Source: JBFHRE01 sp041746105
GTDB lineage: Bacteria > Actinomycetota > Acidimicrobiia > Spongiisociales > ZC4RG35
Reading direction: 5' to 3'
Length of the DNA stretch: 64,000 nt
Assembly: GCA_041746105.1 (NCBI GenBank)
Contig: JBGTHP010000005.1
Coordinates: 7,733-71,732 of the forward strand
Shown here: positions 1-8,561 of the stretch, one piece after another
How the letters are laid out: every line of letters starts with the position of its first letter
Position numbering within the stretch: the first letter of the stretch is position 1
Program-made: the position numbers and the translations under genes
Notes under the pieces: model-generated
Told to the model about the DNA's origin: nothing
Databases searched by the model: none
What the model saw: only the letters and a program-made list of their open reading frames with translations

Positions 1-83
1 ACCAACACCGTGACGGTTATTCGTTTGAGCCAGCGACCCATCGCGGCAGGCTAACGGCCGGAGAAGGCCGGGTCTGCTATCAA

Positions 84-1373
84 GTGCCTGTGCCAGGCCG
101 TTTCACATCGAAGATCTCAACCGCCATGAGCCGACGCGGTCTTGGTTCTTTCGGCGACATCGGTCCAGGCGAACTGGCGCTGGGCGAATGGAAAGATCTC
201 GGACTTGACCTGCCAGACGTGGATGCGATGCGCCGATACCGGCTCGATCGCACACGGGCACAGTTGGAGTCGGATGGGTTCGACGCCGGTCTGTTCTATG
301 ACCCCATCAACGTCCGCTACATAACGGACTCGACCAACATGTCGGTCTGGACGATGCACAACCCGGTGAGATTTGTCGTGGTTGTCGTAGATGGACCGGT
401 GGTGCTCTTTGATTTCCACGGTTCTGAGCACCTCTCTGGCCACCTCCCCCTGGTCGACGATGTGCGCCACGGCCGCGGCTGGTTCTTCTTCGACACCGGC
501 GATAACACCGAGGCGGCCGCGGCCGAGTGGGCAGGCGACGTGGCCTCGGTTCTACCTTCGGCGGCCCGGGTTGCGACAGATCGTCTGGATGCGCTCGGCG
601 TCGCAGCGCTGGCGGAGCTGGGTTTCCGTTTGGGTGATGGCCAGGCGGTGATGGAGCGGGCCAGGGTCATCAAGTCGGTCGATGAAATCCGGGCGATGCG
701 TTGCTCGATTGCTACCGCCCAGGCCGGCATCGCAGCCATGAAAGAGGCTCTCGTTCCGGGAATCACCGAACAGGAGCTCTGGTCGGTGCTTCATCGTGAG
801 AACATCGCGCGAGGAGGGGAGTGGATCGAAACGCGGCTTCTGGCGTCAGGGCCCCGCACCAATCCATGGTTCCAGGAGTGCTCGTCTCGTGTAGTCGAGG
901 AGGGTGATCTTGTCGCCTTCGACACGGATCTGATCGGGCCGTACGGATATTGCACAGACATGTCCCGGACCTGGATCTGTGGTGACGGTGAACCTTCGAA
1001 TCGTCACAAGGAGATGTATCGGTTGGCGACCGAGCAGATCGAACACAATCAACTCGCGCTCGGAGCAGGCATCTCGTTCTTCGACTACGGAGCAAAAACC
1101 TTCGACCTACCGGCCATCTATCGACCGCAGCGATATTCGCTGATGCTTCACGGGGTGGGTCTTTGTGACGAGTATCCGGCGGTGGTTTACCCAGAAGATG
1201 CAGCTCACGCCTATGACGGGCTTTTCGAAGCGAACATGGTGGTGAGCCTTGAATCGTATCTGGGCGAGGTCGGCGGTCCCGACGGGATCAAGCTCGAGCA
1301 ACAGGTCCTCATCACCGAGACCGGCACCGAAGTGATCTCGACCGACCCACTCGATGAACGCTTTTTGTTCTGA
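84..1373 (+). CDS. dddP: DddP-type DMSP lyase (M24/creatinase fold)
   Basis: Predicted to cleave dimethylsulfoniopropionate to dimethyl sulfide and acrylate in the cytoplasm. The 429-aa protein has the creatinase N-domain and an M24 metallopeptidase C-domain. Visible metal ligands are D280, D282, D292, H356, E390 and E405. Their spacing matches the iron ligands I recall for Roseobacter DddP (295/297/307/371/406/421) almost exactly, and D362 falls where the proposed catalytic Asp377 lies. The stretch ENIARGGEWIETRLLASGP (240-257) is characteristic of DddP rather than of Xaa-Pro peptidases. GTG at 84 is the longest start; an ATG at 126 is possible. It stands alone, with no Ddd transporter or regulator visible. 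A related M24 hydrolase of other specificity cannot be excluded. Confidence 0.75.
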   Translation: MPVPGRFTSKISTAMSRRGLGSFGDIGPGELALGEWKDLGLDLPDVDAMRRYRLDRTRAQLESDGFDAGLFYDPINVRYITDSTNMSVWTMHNPVRFVVVVVDGPVVLFDFHGSEHLSGHLPLVDDVRHGRGWFFFDTGDNTEAAAAEWAGDVASVLPSAARVATDRLDALGVAALAELGFRLGDGQAVMERARVIKSVDEIRAMRCSIATAQAGIAAMKEALVPGITEQELWSVLHRENIARGGEWIETRLLASGPRTNPWFQECSSRVVEEGDLVAFDTDLIGPYGYCTDMSRTWICGDGEPSNRHKEMYRLATEQIEHNQLALGAGISFFDYGAKTFDLPAIYRPQRYSLMLHGVGLCDEYPAVVYPEDAAHAYDGLFEANMVVSLESYLGEVGGPDGIKLEQQVLITETGTEVISTDPLDERFLF

Positions 1374-1404
1374 CGTCCTCGGTTCCGCAACTCCGGATCG
1401 GAGG

Positions 1405-1410
1405 TAGCCT
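1405..1410 (+). promoter_or_regulatory. TAGCCT, candidate -10 for a near-leaderless transcript
   Basis: TAGCCT ends 9 nt before the ATG at 1420. It fits the TANNNT-to-start spacing seen in front of many first genes in this window. No clear -35 is visible. Confidence 0.4.
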
Positions 1411-1419
1411 GACTGCGTC

Positions 1420-1857
1420 ATGCGGGTTCATCTGGCGGTACTTTTGTTGTTCTTCGGCGCGTGTGTGAGCGCGCCGGCGGCTTCGTCTACGACGACTCCG
1501 GCCACCACTCGATCACCGGCGGTGACCACCACAACCCCGGCCACCTCGGCGCCGGCATCGACTTCGACTACTGCCCCCCCGGTGACGACCACCTCGAACC
1601 CTGCCCTGATCGAGATCGAAATCGTGGGAACCACGATCACCGGCGGTGGCAAACGCTCTGTTCCGTTTGGTGACGAGGTGACGATCATGGTGACCGCCGA
1701 TGTGGTCGACGAAGCCCACCTCCACGGCTATGACATCCACGCCGACATCCGCCCCGGTGTCCCGGCGGTGATCCTTTTTGACGCCACCATTCCCGGTGTC
1801 TTCGAACTCGAGCTGGAGGGGTCGGGCCTGCTCCTGGCCGAGATCGAGGTCTCGTGA
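1420..1857 (+). CDS. Thr-rich secreted lipoprotein with cupredoxin-like C-terminus
   Basis: Short 145-aa lipoprotein of unknown role. Residues 1-15 form a signal peptide with a lipobox ending FFGAC. A Thr/Ala/Pro linker (about 20-60) follows, then a beta-rich domain (about 62-145) with the phrase EAHLHGYDIHADIRPG, which resembles the cupredoxin-like domains often found beside copper or oxidase genes. The stop overlaps the GTG of the next gene by 4 nt, so the two are translationally coupled. A copper-related function is inference from the fold-like pattern and the nearby oxidase locus. Confidence 0.6.
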   Translation: MRVHLAVLLLFFGACVSAPAASSTTTPATTRSPAVTTTTPATSAPASTSTTAPPVTTTSNPALIEIEIVGTTITGGGKRSVPFGDEVTIMVTADVVDEAHLHGYDIHADIRPGVPAVILFDATIPGVFELELEGSGLLLAEIEVS

Positions 1858-3176
1858 GACCAACTGTTTTGGCTCATGGGATCGGGGGCCGCCAGGATCT
1901 CCCGGTACCGGTGTCGATGTTCGTTCTGGCGGCGGCCGTGGTTCTTGTGGTCTCCTTTGTTGCGCTAGCCGTCTTGTGGCCAACTGCTCGCCTCCAAGAA
2001 CCGGAGCAACCCCGCCGGCTCGGAGGCCGCTGGCAGCGGCCGGCATCTGCGATCCTCTCGGTCATCGGGCTTCTCGGATTGGTGATGGTTGTGGTCGCAG
2101 GTCTTTTTGGCATCGACAACAGCTCGAAAAACCCCGCCTCGGTCTTGGTGTTCGTGGACTGGTGGCTCGTTATCCCATTTCTCGCTGCCTTTTTGATCAA
2201 TTTGTATCCGGTCATCAATCCCTGGCGCTACTTGTTGTCATGGTTCGGCGCCAAGGACACCCCTCCTCGTGGAGGTTATGAGCCGGCTGCTCTCGTTCTG
2301 CTGGCATTCACCTGGCTCGAACTGGTGTCGCCCCGACAAGGACCACGGGTTTTGGCGCTGATGGCGGTCGCCTACACCGTCTACATCGTCATCGTTGGGC
2401 TGATTCGGGGCCGGACCGCGGTGTCGGAGAATTTCGATGGATTCGCGGTCTATTCCCGCCTGTTTGCTTCAATGGCGCCCTTCACCACCGATGACGAAGG
2501 GCGATGGTGGCGTCAGAAACCGTTCCGTGCCCTCGCCTTCTTCCCGGAAAGGAGCGGTCTGGATTTTCTCGCGATAGTCATGATCGGGTCGGTCAGCTAT
2601 GACGGAGCCAAATCGACAGAATGGTGGCAGCGCTCGATTGTCGAGCCGTTGATCGCCATGATGCCAACGTCGAGCCCGGTCGTTCTATCGGTGGTGATTG
2701 GCACCATTGGCCTTTTCGGCGTCGTTGGGCTTGTCGGTTTGGCCTATCGCCTGGCCTGCTGGGCAGCCGCGAGGCTGGGCGGGAGCGAGCAGTCTGCGGC
2801 TCGGGTTTCCATCCGTTTTGCACACTCCTTGGTTCCGATCGCTTTCGCCTACGCCTTTGCCCACTATTTCACGCTGGTTTTGTTCGAGGGGCAGTTGTTG
2901 TTGTCGACGTTGAGTGATCCGCTGGGACGAGGATGGGATCTGTTCGGGACAGCCGACCGGGACGTCTCGTATGCCCTGATCACAACTTCGTCGGCATGGG
3001 TTTGGTACGTTCAGGTGCTGGTCATCGTCGCTGGTCATGTGGGTGGTGTCATCCTCGCCCACGATCGGGCGCTGGTCGACTTCGAGGGTCCCTACGCGGT
3101 GCGTTCTCAATTTGCAATGCTTGTCTTGATGATCGCCCTGACCGGCCTCGGGCTGGTTCTTCTTTCGTCGGGATGA
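1854..3176 (+). CDS. polytopic membrane protein (family often annotated fenitrothion hydrolase)
   Basis: Integral membrane protein of 440 aa with about ten hydrophobic segments. The N-terminus AHGIGGRQDLPVPVSMF is the hallmark of a conserved actinobacterial membrane family that databases often label fenitrothion hydrolase; I regard that label as unproven. Conserved-looking loops carry WWLVIPFLAAF and NLYPVINPWR. The GTG start overlaps the upstream lipoprotein stop (GTGA), and its own stop overlaps the ATG of the next small gene (ATGA). The coupled lipoprotein with a cupredoxin-like domain suggests a joint envelope role, perhaps in metal handling; this is inference. Confidence 0.6.
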   Translation: MRPTVLAHGIGGRQDLPVPVSMFVLAAAVVLVVSFVALAVLWPTARLQEPEQPRRLGGRWQRPASAILSVIGLLGLVMVVVAGLFGIDNSSKNPASVLVFVDWWLVIPFLAAFLINLYPVINPWRYLLSWFGAKDTPPRGGYEPAALVLLAFTWLELVSPRQGPRVLALMAVAYTVYIVIVGLIRGRTAVSENFDGFAVYSRLFASMAPFTTDDEGRWWRQKPFRALAFFPERSGLDFLAIVMIGSVSYDGAKSTEWWQRSIVEPLIAMMPTSSPVVLSVVIGTIGLFGVVGLVGLAYRLACWAAARLGGSEQSAARVSIRFAHSLVPIAFAYAFAHYFTLVLFEGQLLLSTLSDPLGRGWDLFGTADRDVSYALITTSSAWVWYVQVLVIVAGHVGGVILAHDRALVDFEGPYAVRSQFAMLVLMIALTGLGLVLLSSG

Positions 3177-3343
3177 GCGTGTTCCTGGCGCACGGCACCG
3201 GCATCGATGACGTCGCGGTATTCGTCGTCGTCACCGGGTTGGCGATCGTTGTTCTTCGAGCGTCGGAGAGAAAGGCGCGTCGCCGCGCCGAGACCGAGGC
3301 GGCGGACGGCAAAGAGCCGTTATCATCCGGCCCCGATGAGTGA
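3173..3343 (+). CDS. small single-pass membrane protein (56 aa)
   Basis: This ORF begins MSVFLAHGTGIDDVAVFVVV, has one hydrophobic helix (about residues 12-29), and ends in a basic then acidic tail. Its ATG overlaps the upstream membrane-protein stop (ATGA), and its end overlaps the next gene's start by 8 nt, so it sits inside a tightly coupled operon. Note the AHG motif near the start, echoing AHGIGG in the upstream protein. Function unknown. Confidence 0.6.
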   Translation: MSVFLAHGTGIDDVAVFVVVTGLAIVVLRASERKARRRAETEAADGKEPLSSGPDE

Positions 3344-4502
3344 GCTTCTTGCATCTGCCGCCAGAGTGCTGAATGCACCAGAGGACATGGTCCAGCGTTC
3401 AGCCGAAGCCAGGGCCAAGGCATCGGGCACCTCGGTCGAAGAGGTTCTGATGGCGTGGGCGGGTGGTGGCGCAGTCACGTCTGCTCCGGCTGCAGCCGCT
3501 GCTCCGGCCCCTGCCGTTTCATCGGCGCCGACGGCGGAATCGTCGATGGCCGCTCCCCCACCCGCGATGGAAACAGTTCAAGCCGTCGCGGCAGTCGGGG
3601 TCGCCGAACGACCCGTGATCGAGATCGATCCAGATGATGAGGTGGTGGCGGCTTCGGTCGGTGAAAGAATCAGACTCGCCTCTCGGATCGGTATGTGGAC
3701 CGGTCTGGCGACCTCGTTCCTCGTCATGTTGTTCGCGACGCAGTGGCTTCTTCCCAGAGCGTCACTGGCCGGCGTCGAGGGTGCCTATCGCGCTGCCGTC
3801 GATGTTGTTCCCGGCTGGATTGTCGTCGGTGCTGGACTCTTGGGGCTCGCCTCGGGGATGGTCATCGGGCCTTTCAGTCGAACCGCGGCCGGGTTCAAGG
3901 GCAAGGGTCATGCTCTGGTCAACCCGGGCGGTGCCAGCACGATTGCCGGCGGTGGCGCCGGACTGTTGGTGGGTTTGTTGGTAGGGGCGATAGTCGCCGG
4001 TTCCGGCGAGATCATCGAAGGGGTGGAGGGCGTGGTCAAGGTTCCCATGTTGGGTGCCCTGATCTGGACTGCAATCGGCTGGATGGGTCTGGGCGCGCTG
4101 AGCGCCACCGTGGTTCAATTCTTTGGAACGCCCGCCGGGATCACAGAGGAAGAAGCCATGGAGGTGTCAGCTGTTCGGCGGCGTCTCGGTGCGGCCTTTG
4201 GGATTCCGATCAAGGTGGCGCTCACGATCGCTGTCGTCGTACTGCCCGTGGCATATGCGTTCATTTCTTTCCCGAAATGGGCGCCGTTGACCGGTAGTTT
4301 TGTCGCAGCCTCCATTCTGGCTTTTGCCGGGCTGTCGGCCTCACGCCCAAACCTGCGGATCAGCCGCAACGAATTCTTTGTGGCCGCCGCCGGAGTGATA
4401 ACCGTTGTTGTTCTCATCGTGTCGGTTCTGGCGGCCCAGGGTGGAGGCGGGCACGAAGAGACGACTGGTGAAAGCGGAACAGCGGAAGAATCCGGTCACT
4501 GA
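3336..4502 (+). CDS. membrane protein with N-terminal helical domain and Ala/Pro linker
   Basis: Protein of 388 aa from the ATG at 3336; longer upstream starts would overlap the small membrane gene. Residues 1-45 form a charged helical module (SAARVLNAPEDMVQRSAEARA). A flexible Ala/Pro linker (about 48-80) follows, of the kind that tethers mobile domains. Residues from about 110 contain roughly seven hydrophobic helices with Gly-rich packing. It closes a four-gene operon starting at 1420. I do not recognise the family. Confidence 0.6.
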   Translation: MSELLASAARVLNAPEDMVQRSAEARAKASGTSVEEVLMAWAGGGAVTSAPAAAAAPAPAVSSAPTAESSMAAPPPAMETVQAVAAVGVAERPVIEIDPDDEVVAASVGERIRLASRIGMWTGLATSFLVMLFATQWLLPRASLAGVEGAYRAAVDVVPGWIVVGAGLLGLASGMVIGPFSRTAAGFKGKGHALVNPGGASTIAGGGAGLLVGLLVGAIVAGSGEIIEGVEGVVKVPMLGALIWTAIGWMGLGALSATVVQFFGTPAGITEEEAMEVSAVRRRLGAAFGIPIKVALTIAVVVLPVAYAFISFPKWAPLTGSFVAASILAFAGLSASRPNLRISRNEFFVAAAGVITVVVLIVSVLAAQGGGGHEETTGESGTAEESGH

Positions 4503-4529
4503 GTCGGGTTCGACGAATGACAGGCGACG

Positions 4530-4808
4530 CTAGCCGTCATCCACCGTCGTCGCCATCAACCTGCCTTCGATCTCCTGATAGGTCACCCTCACCGGGTCGG
4601 TCGATCTGAGGTGTTCGCGCAGATGGGACAGCGGGAAAGCAAAGTCCCCGTCGGCGGCAGGCACAAAAACATACTCGATGCCATCTACCAGCACTGCGAA
4701 TGATTGGATCTGCTCGAGGTCCCCGTCAACCGAAGTGACCAGACCGGTTACCTCCCCTTGACTTGAGCAGGCTGCGACCATCATCAAGGTCAACAACGCC
4801 CACTTCAC
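4530..4808 (-). CDS. small lipoprotein at the end of the cytochrome oxidase operon
   Basis: A 92-aa protein starting at GTG 4808, chosen because it overlaps the ctaG stop by 4 nt (GTGA). The signal peptide VKWALLTLMMVAAC ends in a lipobox cysteine at residue 14. The mature part is about 78 aa of mixed beta pattern (EYVFVPAADGDFAFPLSHLREH) with no recognisable family. The operon position suggests an accessory role in oxidase assembly or copper delivery; this is inference. Confidence 0.6.
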   Translation of the reverse strand: MKWALLTLMMVAACSSQGEVTGLVTSVDGDLEQIQSFAVLVDGIEYVFVPAADGDFAFPLSHLREHLRSTDPVRVTYQEIEGRLMATTVDDG

Positions 4809-5614
4809 CTCGACGCGTCGACCAACTCGCGTTCGAGTGCGTCGAGTTCGCGCTCGCTTTTGTACCAATTGAACCAGATGACGGCAATACTCCCGAGTAG
4901 GTAGAAGCCACCGACGATTTTCATGAATATCCCGGCGATCGTCTGGTCCTCTTGGAAGGTCAGCCCCCAGCTGGCGGGGCCATCCCCATAGATCGGAAAC
5001 AGCGGATCGTGGCTGAAGGCCAGGAACGACGCGGGAACGATTGGGACGATCGTGTTCATGAACAGATACAACATCTGCATCGGTTCGACCATTCGGGGTA
5101 TCGCCGGTGTGGGGCTGTGGATGGGGAGGAAGAGGAGAACACCAGATCCAAAAAGGAGGGCGTGCAGCGCCAGGTGGCTCCACTCGTTACCGAGCTGCCA
5201 GTTGACCGCTACCGGCCAGTGAACAAAAACGATGAGGAAGTTGAAGACAAAGAACGCAAAGACCGGTTGCGCCAAGGGTCGGAGCCACCGGGCCGCTCTG
5301 CCCAGCGTTGCGTCGGCCATCCACCGCGGCATCCCTCGCAACAGCAACACAGGTGTGAGATAACCGATGATCGTGTGTTCGACCATGTGGAATGAAAAGA
5401 GGGTCTGTTCGGCAAGATCGTGCATTGGCCAACCTGCCGCCAACAGAACGGTGCCAACGCCCGCATACCAAGAGATACGTTGATTCCGGCTGGCCGGGAT
5501 CGAACCGGGGGCCGTCAGGGGACGCAGGCGGGCTTCGGCGTAGGCGTATCCGCCTGCGAGAATCGCCACCACCGCCAGGACATCGAAGTGATAGTGAAAT
5601 GGAGGAAGGGGCAC
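4805..5614 (-). CDS. ctaG: cytochrome c oxidase assembly factor CtaG (caa3_CtaG family)
   Basis: Membrane protein of 269 aa with about seven helices and the conserved histidines of the caa3 CtaG family, seen in GWPMHDLAEQTLFSFHMVEHTI, NEWSHLALH and FLPIHSPTP. The family is needed for building caa3-type oxidases and is thought to deliver copper. It lies directly downstream of ctaF, and its stop overlaps the small lipoprotein gene. The family call is secure from the His-rich pattern and the operon context. Confidence 0.88.
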   Translation of the reverse strand: MPLPPFHYHFDVLAVVAILAGGYAYAEARLRPLTAPGSIPASRNQRISWYAGVGTVLLAAGWPMHDLAEQTLFSFHMVEHTIIGYLTPVLLLRGMPRWMADATLGRAARWLRPLAQPVFAFFVFNFLIVFVHWPVAVNWQLGNEWSHLALHALLFGSGVLLFLPIHSPTPAIPRMVEPMQMLYLFMNTIVPIVPASFLAFSHDPLFPIYGDGPASWGLTFQEDQTIAGIFMKIVGGFYLLGSIAVIWFNWYKSERELDALERELVDASR

Positions 5615-5618
5615 GGCG

Positions 5619-5930
5619 TCAGCCGCGGATGGCGAGCACGCCGAGGGCCGCCAACAGGATTAGGTAGAGACCCATCGCCAGTGCGAACCCGGCACCGAAG
5701 AATTTGGACAGCAGGCCTTTCTCGAAGCGCAGATGCATGAACCAACCGACCACCATGACGAACTTGATCGTCGAGAGTGTGACCAGCATGGGTGCATCCC
5801 ATCCGTTGAGGTCGAGCGACGCGTCGAGATAGAAGAGGCCGACTTCGATCGCGGTGAGAACCGCCAGGATGACCGCAATCTGAACGTACTGGCGGGTCGA
5901 TGGGTGCGAGATGTGGGCTTCGGTGCTCAT
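5619..5930 (-). CDS. ctaF: cytochrome c oxidase subunit IV (prokaryotic)
   Basis: Small membrane subunit of 103 aa with three hydrophobic helices and the family phrase TIKFVMVVGWFMHLRFE. It stabilises the oxidase complex. The ATG at 5930 sits 1 nt after the ctaE stop and is preferred over an upstream in-frame codon inside ctaE. Confidence 0.87.
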   Translation of the reverse strand: MSTEAHISHPSTRQYVQIAVILAVLTAIEVGLFYLDASLDLNGWDAPMLVTLSTIKFVMVVGWFMHLRFEKGLLSKFFGAGFALAMGLYLILLAALGVLAIRG

Positions 5931-5931
5931 A

Positions 5932-6546
5932 TCAGACCGCACTCAAGAGATAGACCAGGGTGAAGATGACGATCCAGATGATGTCGACGAAGTGCCAGTA
6001 CAACCCGACCAACTCCAGGTTCATACCTTGCTTTTCTGATAGGCCACCCTGTCGTCGCGAGATACCGAAAAGGGACAACAGCATGAGGACACCAATCGCA
6101 ACGTGCACGCCGTGGAATCCGGTGAGCACAAAGAAGGCGGAGGCCGCCGGGTTGGTGGTGAGAGTCATGTCCTGAATCGTGATGAACTCGGTGAACTCGA
6201 AGACCTGTCCCCCCAGAAAGACGGCTCCGAGGAGGGCGGTGGCGAGCAACCAGGTTTTTGTCCCGTTCTGGTCACCCACCGACAGTGCATGATGGGCGAG
6301 AACCATGGTCAATGAGCTCATCAGCAGCACAAAAGAGCTGACCGACGTGAACGGGATGTCGTAGACCTCACGCGGCACGGTGCCTTCGAATGCTCTGTTT
6401 CCGTAGATCAGATAGTTCGAAATGAGCGCCCCAAAAAAGAGGAACTCAGAGCTGAGGAAGATCCACATCCCCAGCTTGGTGTTTGCGATGCCCGTGGACT
6501 CGTGCTCGTCGTGATGGACGGGGGCGGCATCATGAAGGGCTGTCAT
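5932..6546 (-). CDS. ctaE: cytochrome c oxidase subunit III
   Basis: Heme-copper oxidase subunit III of 204 aa with five or more helices. Diagnostic stretches are GMWIFLSSEFLFFGAL near the start, FHGVHVAIGVLML, and the C-terminal YWHFVDIIWIVIFTLVYL. The ATG at 6546 overlaps the ctaD stop (ATGA) and has a GGAGG-like ribosome site. Subunit III supports proton uptake and turnover stability. Confidence 0.93.
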   Translation of the reverse strand: MTALHDAAPVHHDEHESTGIANTKLGMWIFLSSEFLFFGALISNYLIYGNRAFEGTVPREVYDIPFTSVSSFVLLMSSLTMVLAHHALSVGDQNGTKTWLLATALLGAVFLGGQVFEFTEFITIQDMTLTTNPAASAFFVLTGFHGVHVAIGVLMLLSLFGISRRQGGLSEKQGMNLELVGLYWHFVDIIWIVIFTLVYLLSAV

Positions 6547-8561
6547 GAATGGGCCTCCTCCAACTTGTGGTCGTCCTCGTGATCTTGGGGCGCGTGAGGT
6601 TCCTCGAGGGGCTCCATTCCCCACCCGAGCAGCCCGCTGATCGTGATGATTGCGCCGATCGCAATCATCGCCTTGCCGGCAGCCGAGAGGTGGTAGATGA
6701 TCCCGTACCCGATGAGCGGGAGACCCGAAGCCATTATGAGCGGGAAGTAGGAGGGGTTCGGCAGATGGATCGGGGTCGGCGGGTTGTTGCCCTCGTGCTC
6801 GAGGCGGGCGATTACCTCATCAGCATCGGGACGACGGACGGCCCGTCCCTCGGCGTCCTCGGTGTACTTCATGTGCCAGAAGTGATCGAGGGTGTGGACC
6901 ACCGGCGCCACTCCGAAGTTGTATTCGGGCGTTGGGTTGGGGATGGTCCACTCGATGGTTCGGGCGTCCCAAGGGTCAAGTCCTGACGGTGCACCCTTGC
7001 GCTTCGAATACATGAAGTTGAAGATGAAGATCAGGATGGCGAGCGCGATCGTGAAGGCACCGATCGTGACCGCGACGTTCCAGGGGCCGAAGTTGTTGTC
7101 GGGAGCGTATTTCCAGGTACGCCGCACCATGCCCTGAAGTCCCAACCAGTGCATGGGTGCAAACGTCAGGTTGAACCCGACGAACTGGACCCAGAAATGC
7201 ACTTTCCCGATCTTGTCGTTCATCATCCGCCCCGTGAACTTGGGGAACCAGTAATACAGGCCGGCGAAGATGCCGAAGATCGCGCCGCCGAACAAGACGT
7301 AGTGGAAGTGGGCCACGATGTAGTAGGTGTCGGTCTGTTGCCAGTCGGACGGCACCACGGAATGAGTCACGCCGGAGAGACCTCCGATCACGAACATCGA
7401 AACGAACCCGATCGCAAACAACATCGGAGTGGTGAAACGTATTCGGCCACCCCACATCGTGAACACCCAGTTGAAGATCTTGATGCCGGTTGGGATCGCG
7501 ATGGTCATGGTCGACAACCCGAATGCGGCCTGGGCGACCGGAGTGATTCCCGACGCGAACATGTGGTGGGCCCAGACCCCGAATCCGAGGAATGCGATGC
7601 CGGCTCCTGCGAACACGACCGCGGCATAACCAAAGAGCGGTTTTTTGGAGAAGACAGGGAGCACCTCGGAGACGATTCCCATCGAGGGCAGGATCAGGAT
7701 GTAGACCTCGGGATGTCCAAACAGCCAAAAGAGGTGTTGCCACAGGATCGGATCGCCTCCGGAGACGGCCTGGAAAAACGTCGAACCAAAACTTCGGTCG
7801 AAGGTGACCATGAACAACGCGACCGCAATGATGGGCAAAGAGAACAACAGCAGAAACCCGACCACCATCGTCATCCACACAAAAACGGGCATCCGGAGCA
7901 ATCTCATGCCCTTTGCTCGCATGTTGAAAATCGTCGTCAGGAAGTTGACCGAACTGATTAGGGACGACAGTCCGAGGATCTGAAGCCCGAGCGCTCCGAA
8001 GTCGATGGCGCTGCCCGGTGAAAAGTACGGCCCCGCGTTTGGCTGGTAGAGGAACCAACCGCCATCGGGGAGTCCGCCAAGGAACGTCTGGTCTGACGGA
8101 TCGAGGTTGCCAGGAAATCCCTCGACGCCGAGCGGAGGGGCGACGTCGGCAAAAAAGATCACCGAGTAGGTGAAGATGGCACCCGCCAGCCAGATCCAGT
8201 ACGAAAGTGCGTTCATCCTGGGGAAGGCGACGTCTCGCGCCCCGATCATCAGCGGCAGCAGATAGTTCATGAAGGCGGCGGTGACCGGCATCACGAACAG
8301 GAAGATCATCGTCAGGCCGTGAGTGGTGAAAAGTGCGTTGTATTCGGCGGCCGTGATGAATTCGTTGTTCGGCGCCGACAATTGGATGCGGAGGAGCAAC
8401 GCCTCGATCCCACCGATGATGAAGAAGAAAAACGCCGAGTAGCCGTAGAGGATTCCGATGCGTTTGTGATCGACGGTTGTCAGCCAGGAGCCGATCCCCG
8501 TGTGTGACGAGGGCCGTTTGAATATCGTCGTGGCCGGGCGTTCCGTGGAAGTAGCTGTCAT
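6543..8561 (-). CDS. ctaD: cytochrome c oxidase subunit I (caa3/A-type heme-copper oxidase)
   Basis: Catalytic subunit (672 aa) that reduces O2 at the heme-CuB centre and pumps protons. It shows the CuB/cross-linked Tyr motif GHPEVYILILPSMG with the proton-path Glu, WAHHMF, and the two heme histidines in VAHFHYVLFGG. The core has 12 helices. A C-terminal extension (about 560-672) adds two more hydrophobic segments and ends in a His/Asp/Glu-rich tail. It is coupled to ctaC and ctaE by overlapping stop/start codons. Confidence 0.96.
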   Translation of the reverse strand: MTATSTERPATTIFKRPSSHTGIGSWLTTVDHKRIGILYGYSAFFFFIIGGIEALLLRIQLSAPNNEFITAAEYNALFTTHGLTMIFLFVMPVTAAFMNYLLPLMIGARDVAFPRMNALSYWIWLAGAIFTYSVIFFADVAPPLGVEGFPGNLDPSDQTFLGGLPDGGWFLYQPNAGPYFSPGSAIDFGALGLQILGLSSLISSVNFLTTIFNMRAKGMRLLRMPVFVWMTMVVGFLLLFSLPIIAVALFMVTFDRSFGSTFFQAVSGGDPILWQHLFWLFGHPEVYILILPSMGIVSEVLPVFSKKPLFGYAAVVFAGAGIAFLGFGVWAHHMFASGITPVAQAAFGLSTMTIAIPTGIKIFNWVFTMWGGRIRFTTPMLFAIGFVSMFVIGGLSGVTHSVVPSDWQQTDTYYIVAHFHYVLFGGAIFGIFAGLYYWFPKFTGRMMNDKIGKVHFWVQFVGFNLTFAPMHWLGLQGMVRRTWKYAPDNNFGPWNVAVTIGAFTIALAILIFIFNFMYSKRKGAPSGLDPWDARTIEWTIPNPTPEYNFGVAPVVHTLDHFWHMKYTEDAEGRAVRRPDADEVIARLEHEGNNPPTPIHLPNPSYFPLIMASGLPLIGYGIIYHLSAAGKAMIAIGAIITISGLLGWGMEPLEEPHAPQDHEDDHKLEEAHS

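Noticed and set aside
5485..5515. tRNA-like T-arm (GGTTCGATCCC on the minus strand)
   Set aside because: It lies inside the ctaG coding sequence in frame, and no acceptor, D or anticodon arms can be drawn around it.
7149..7961. Plus-strand 270-codon frame opposite ctaD
   Set aside because: It is antisense to conserved oxidase sequence; its charged low-complexity translation has no family features.
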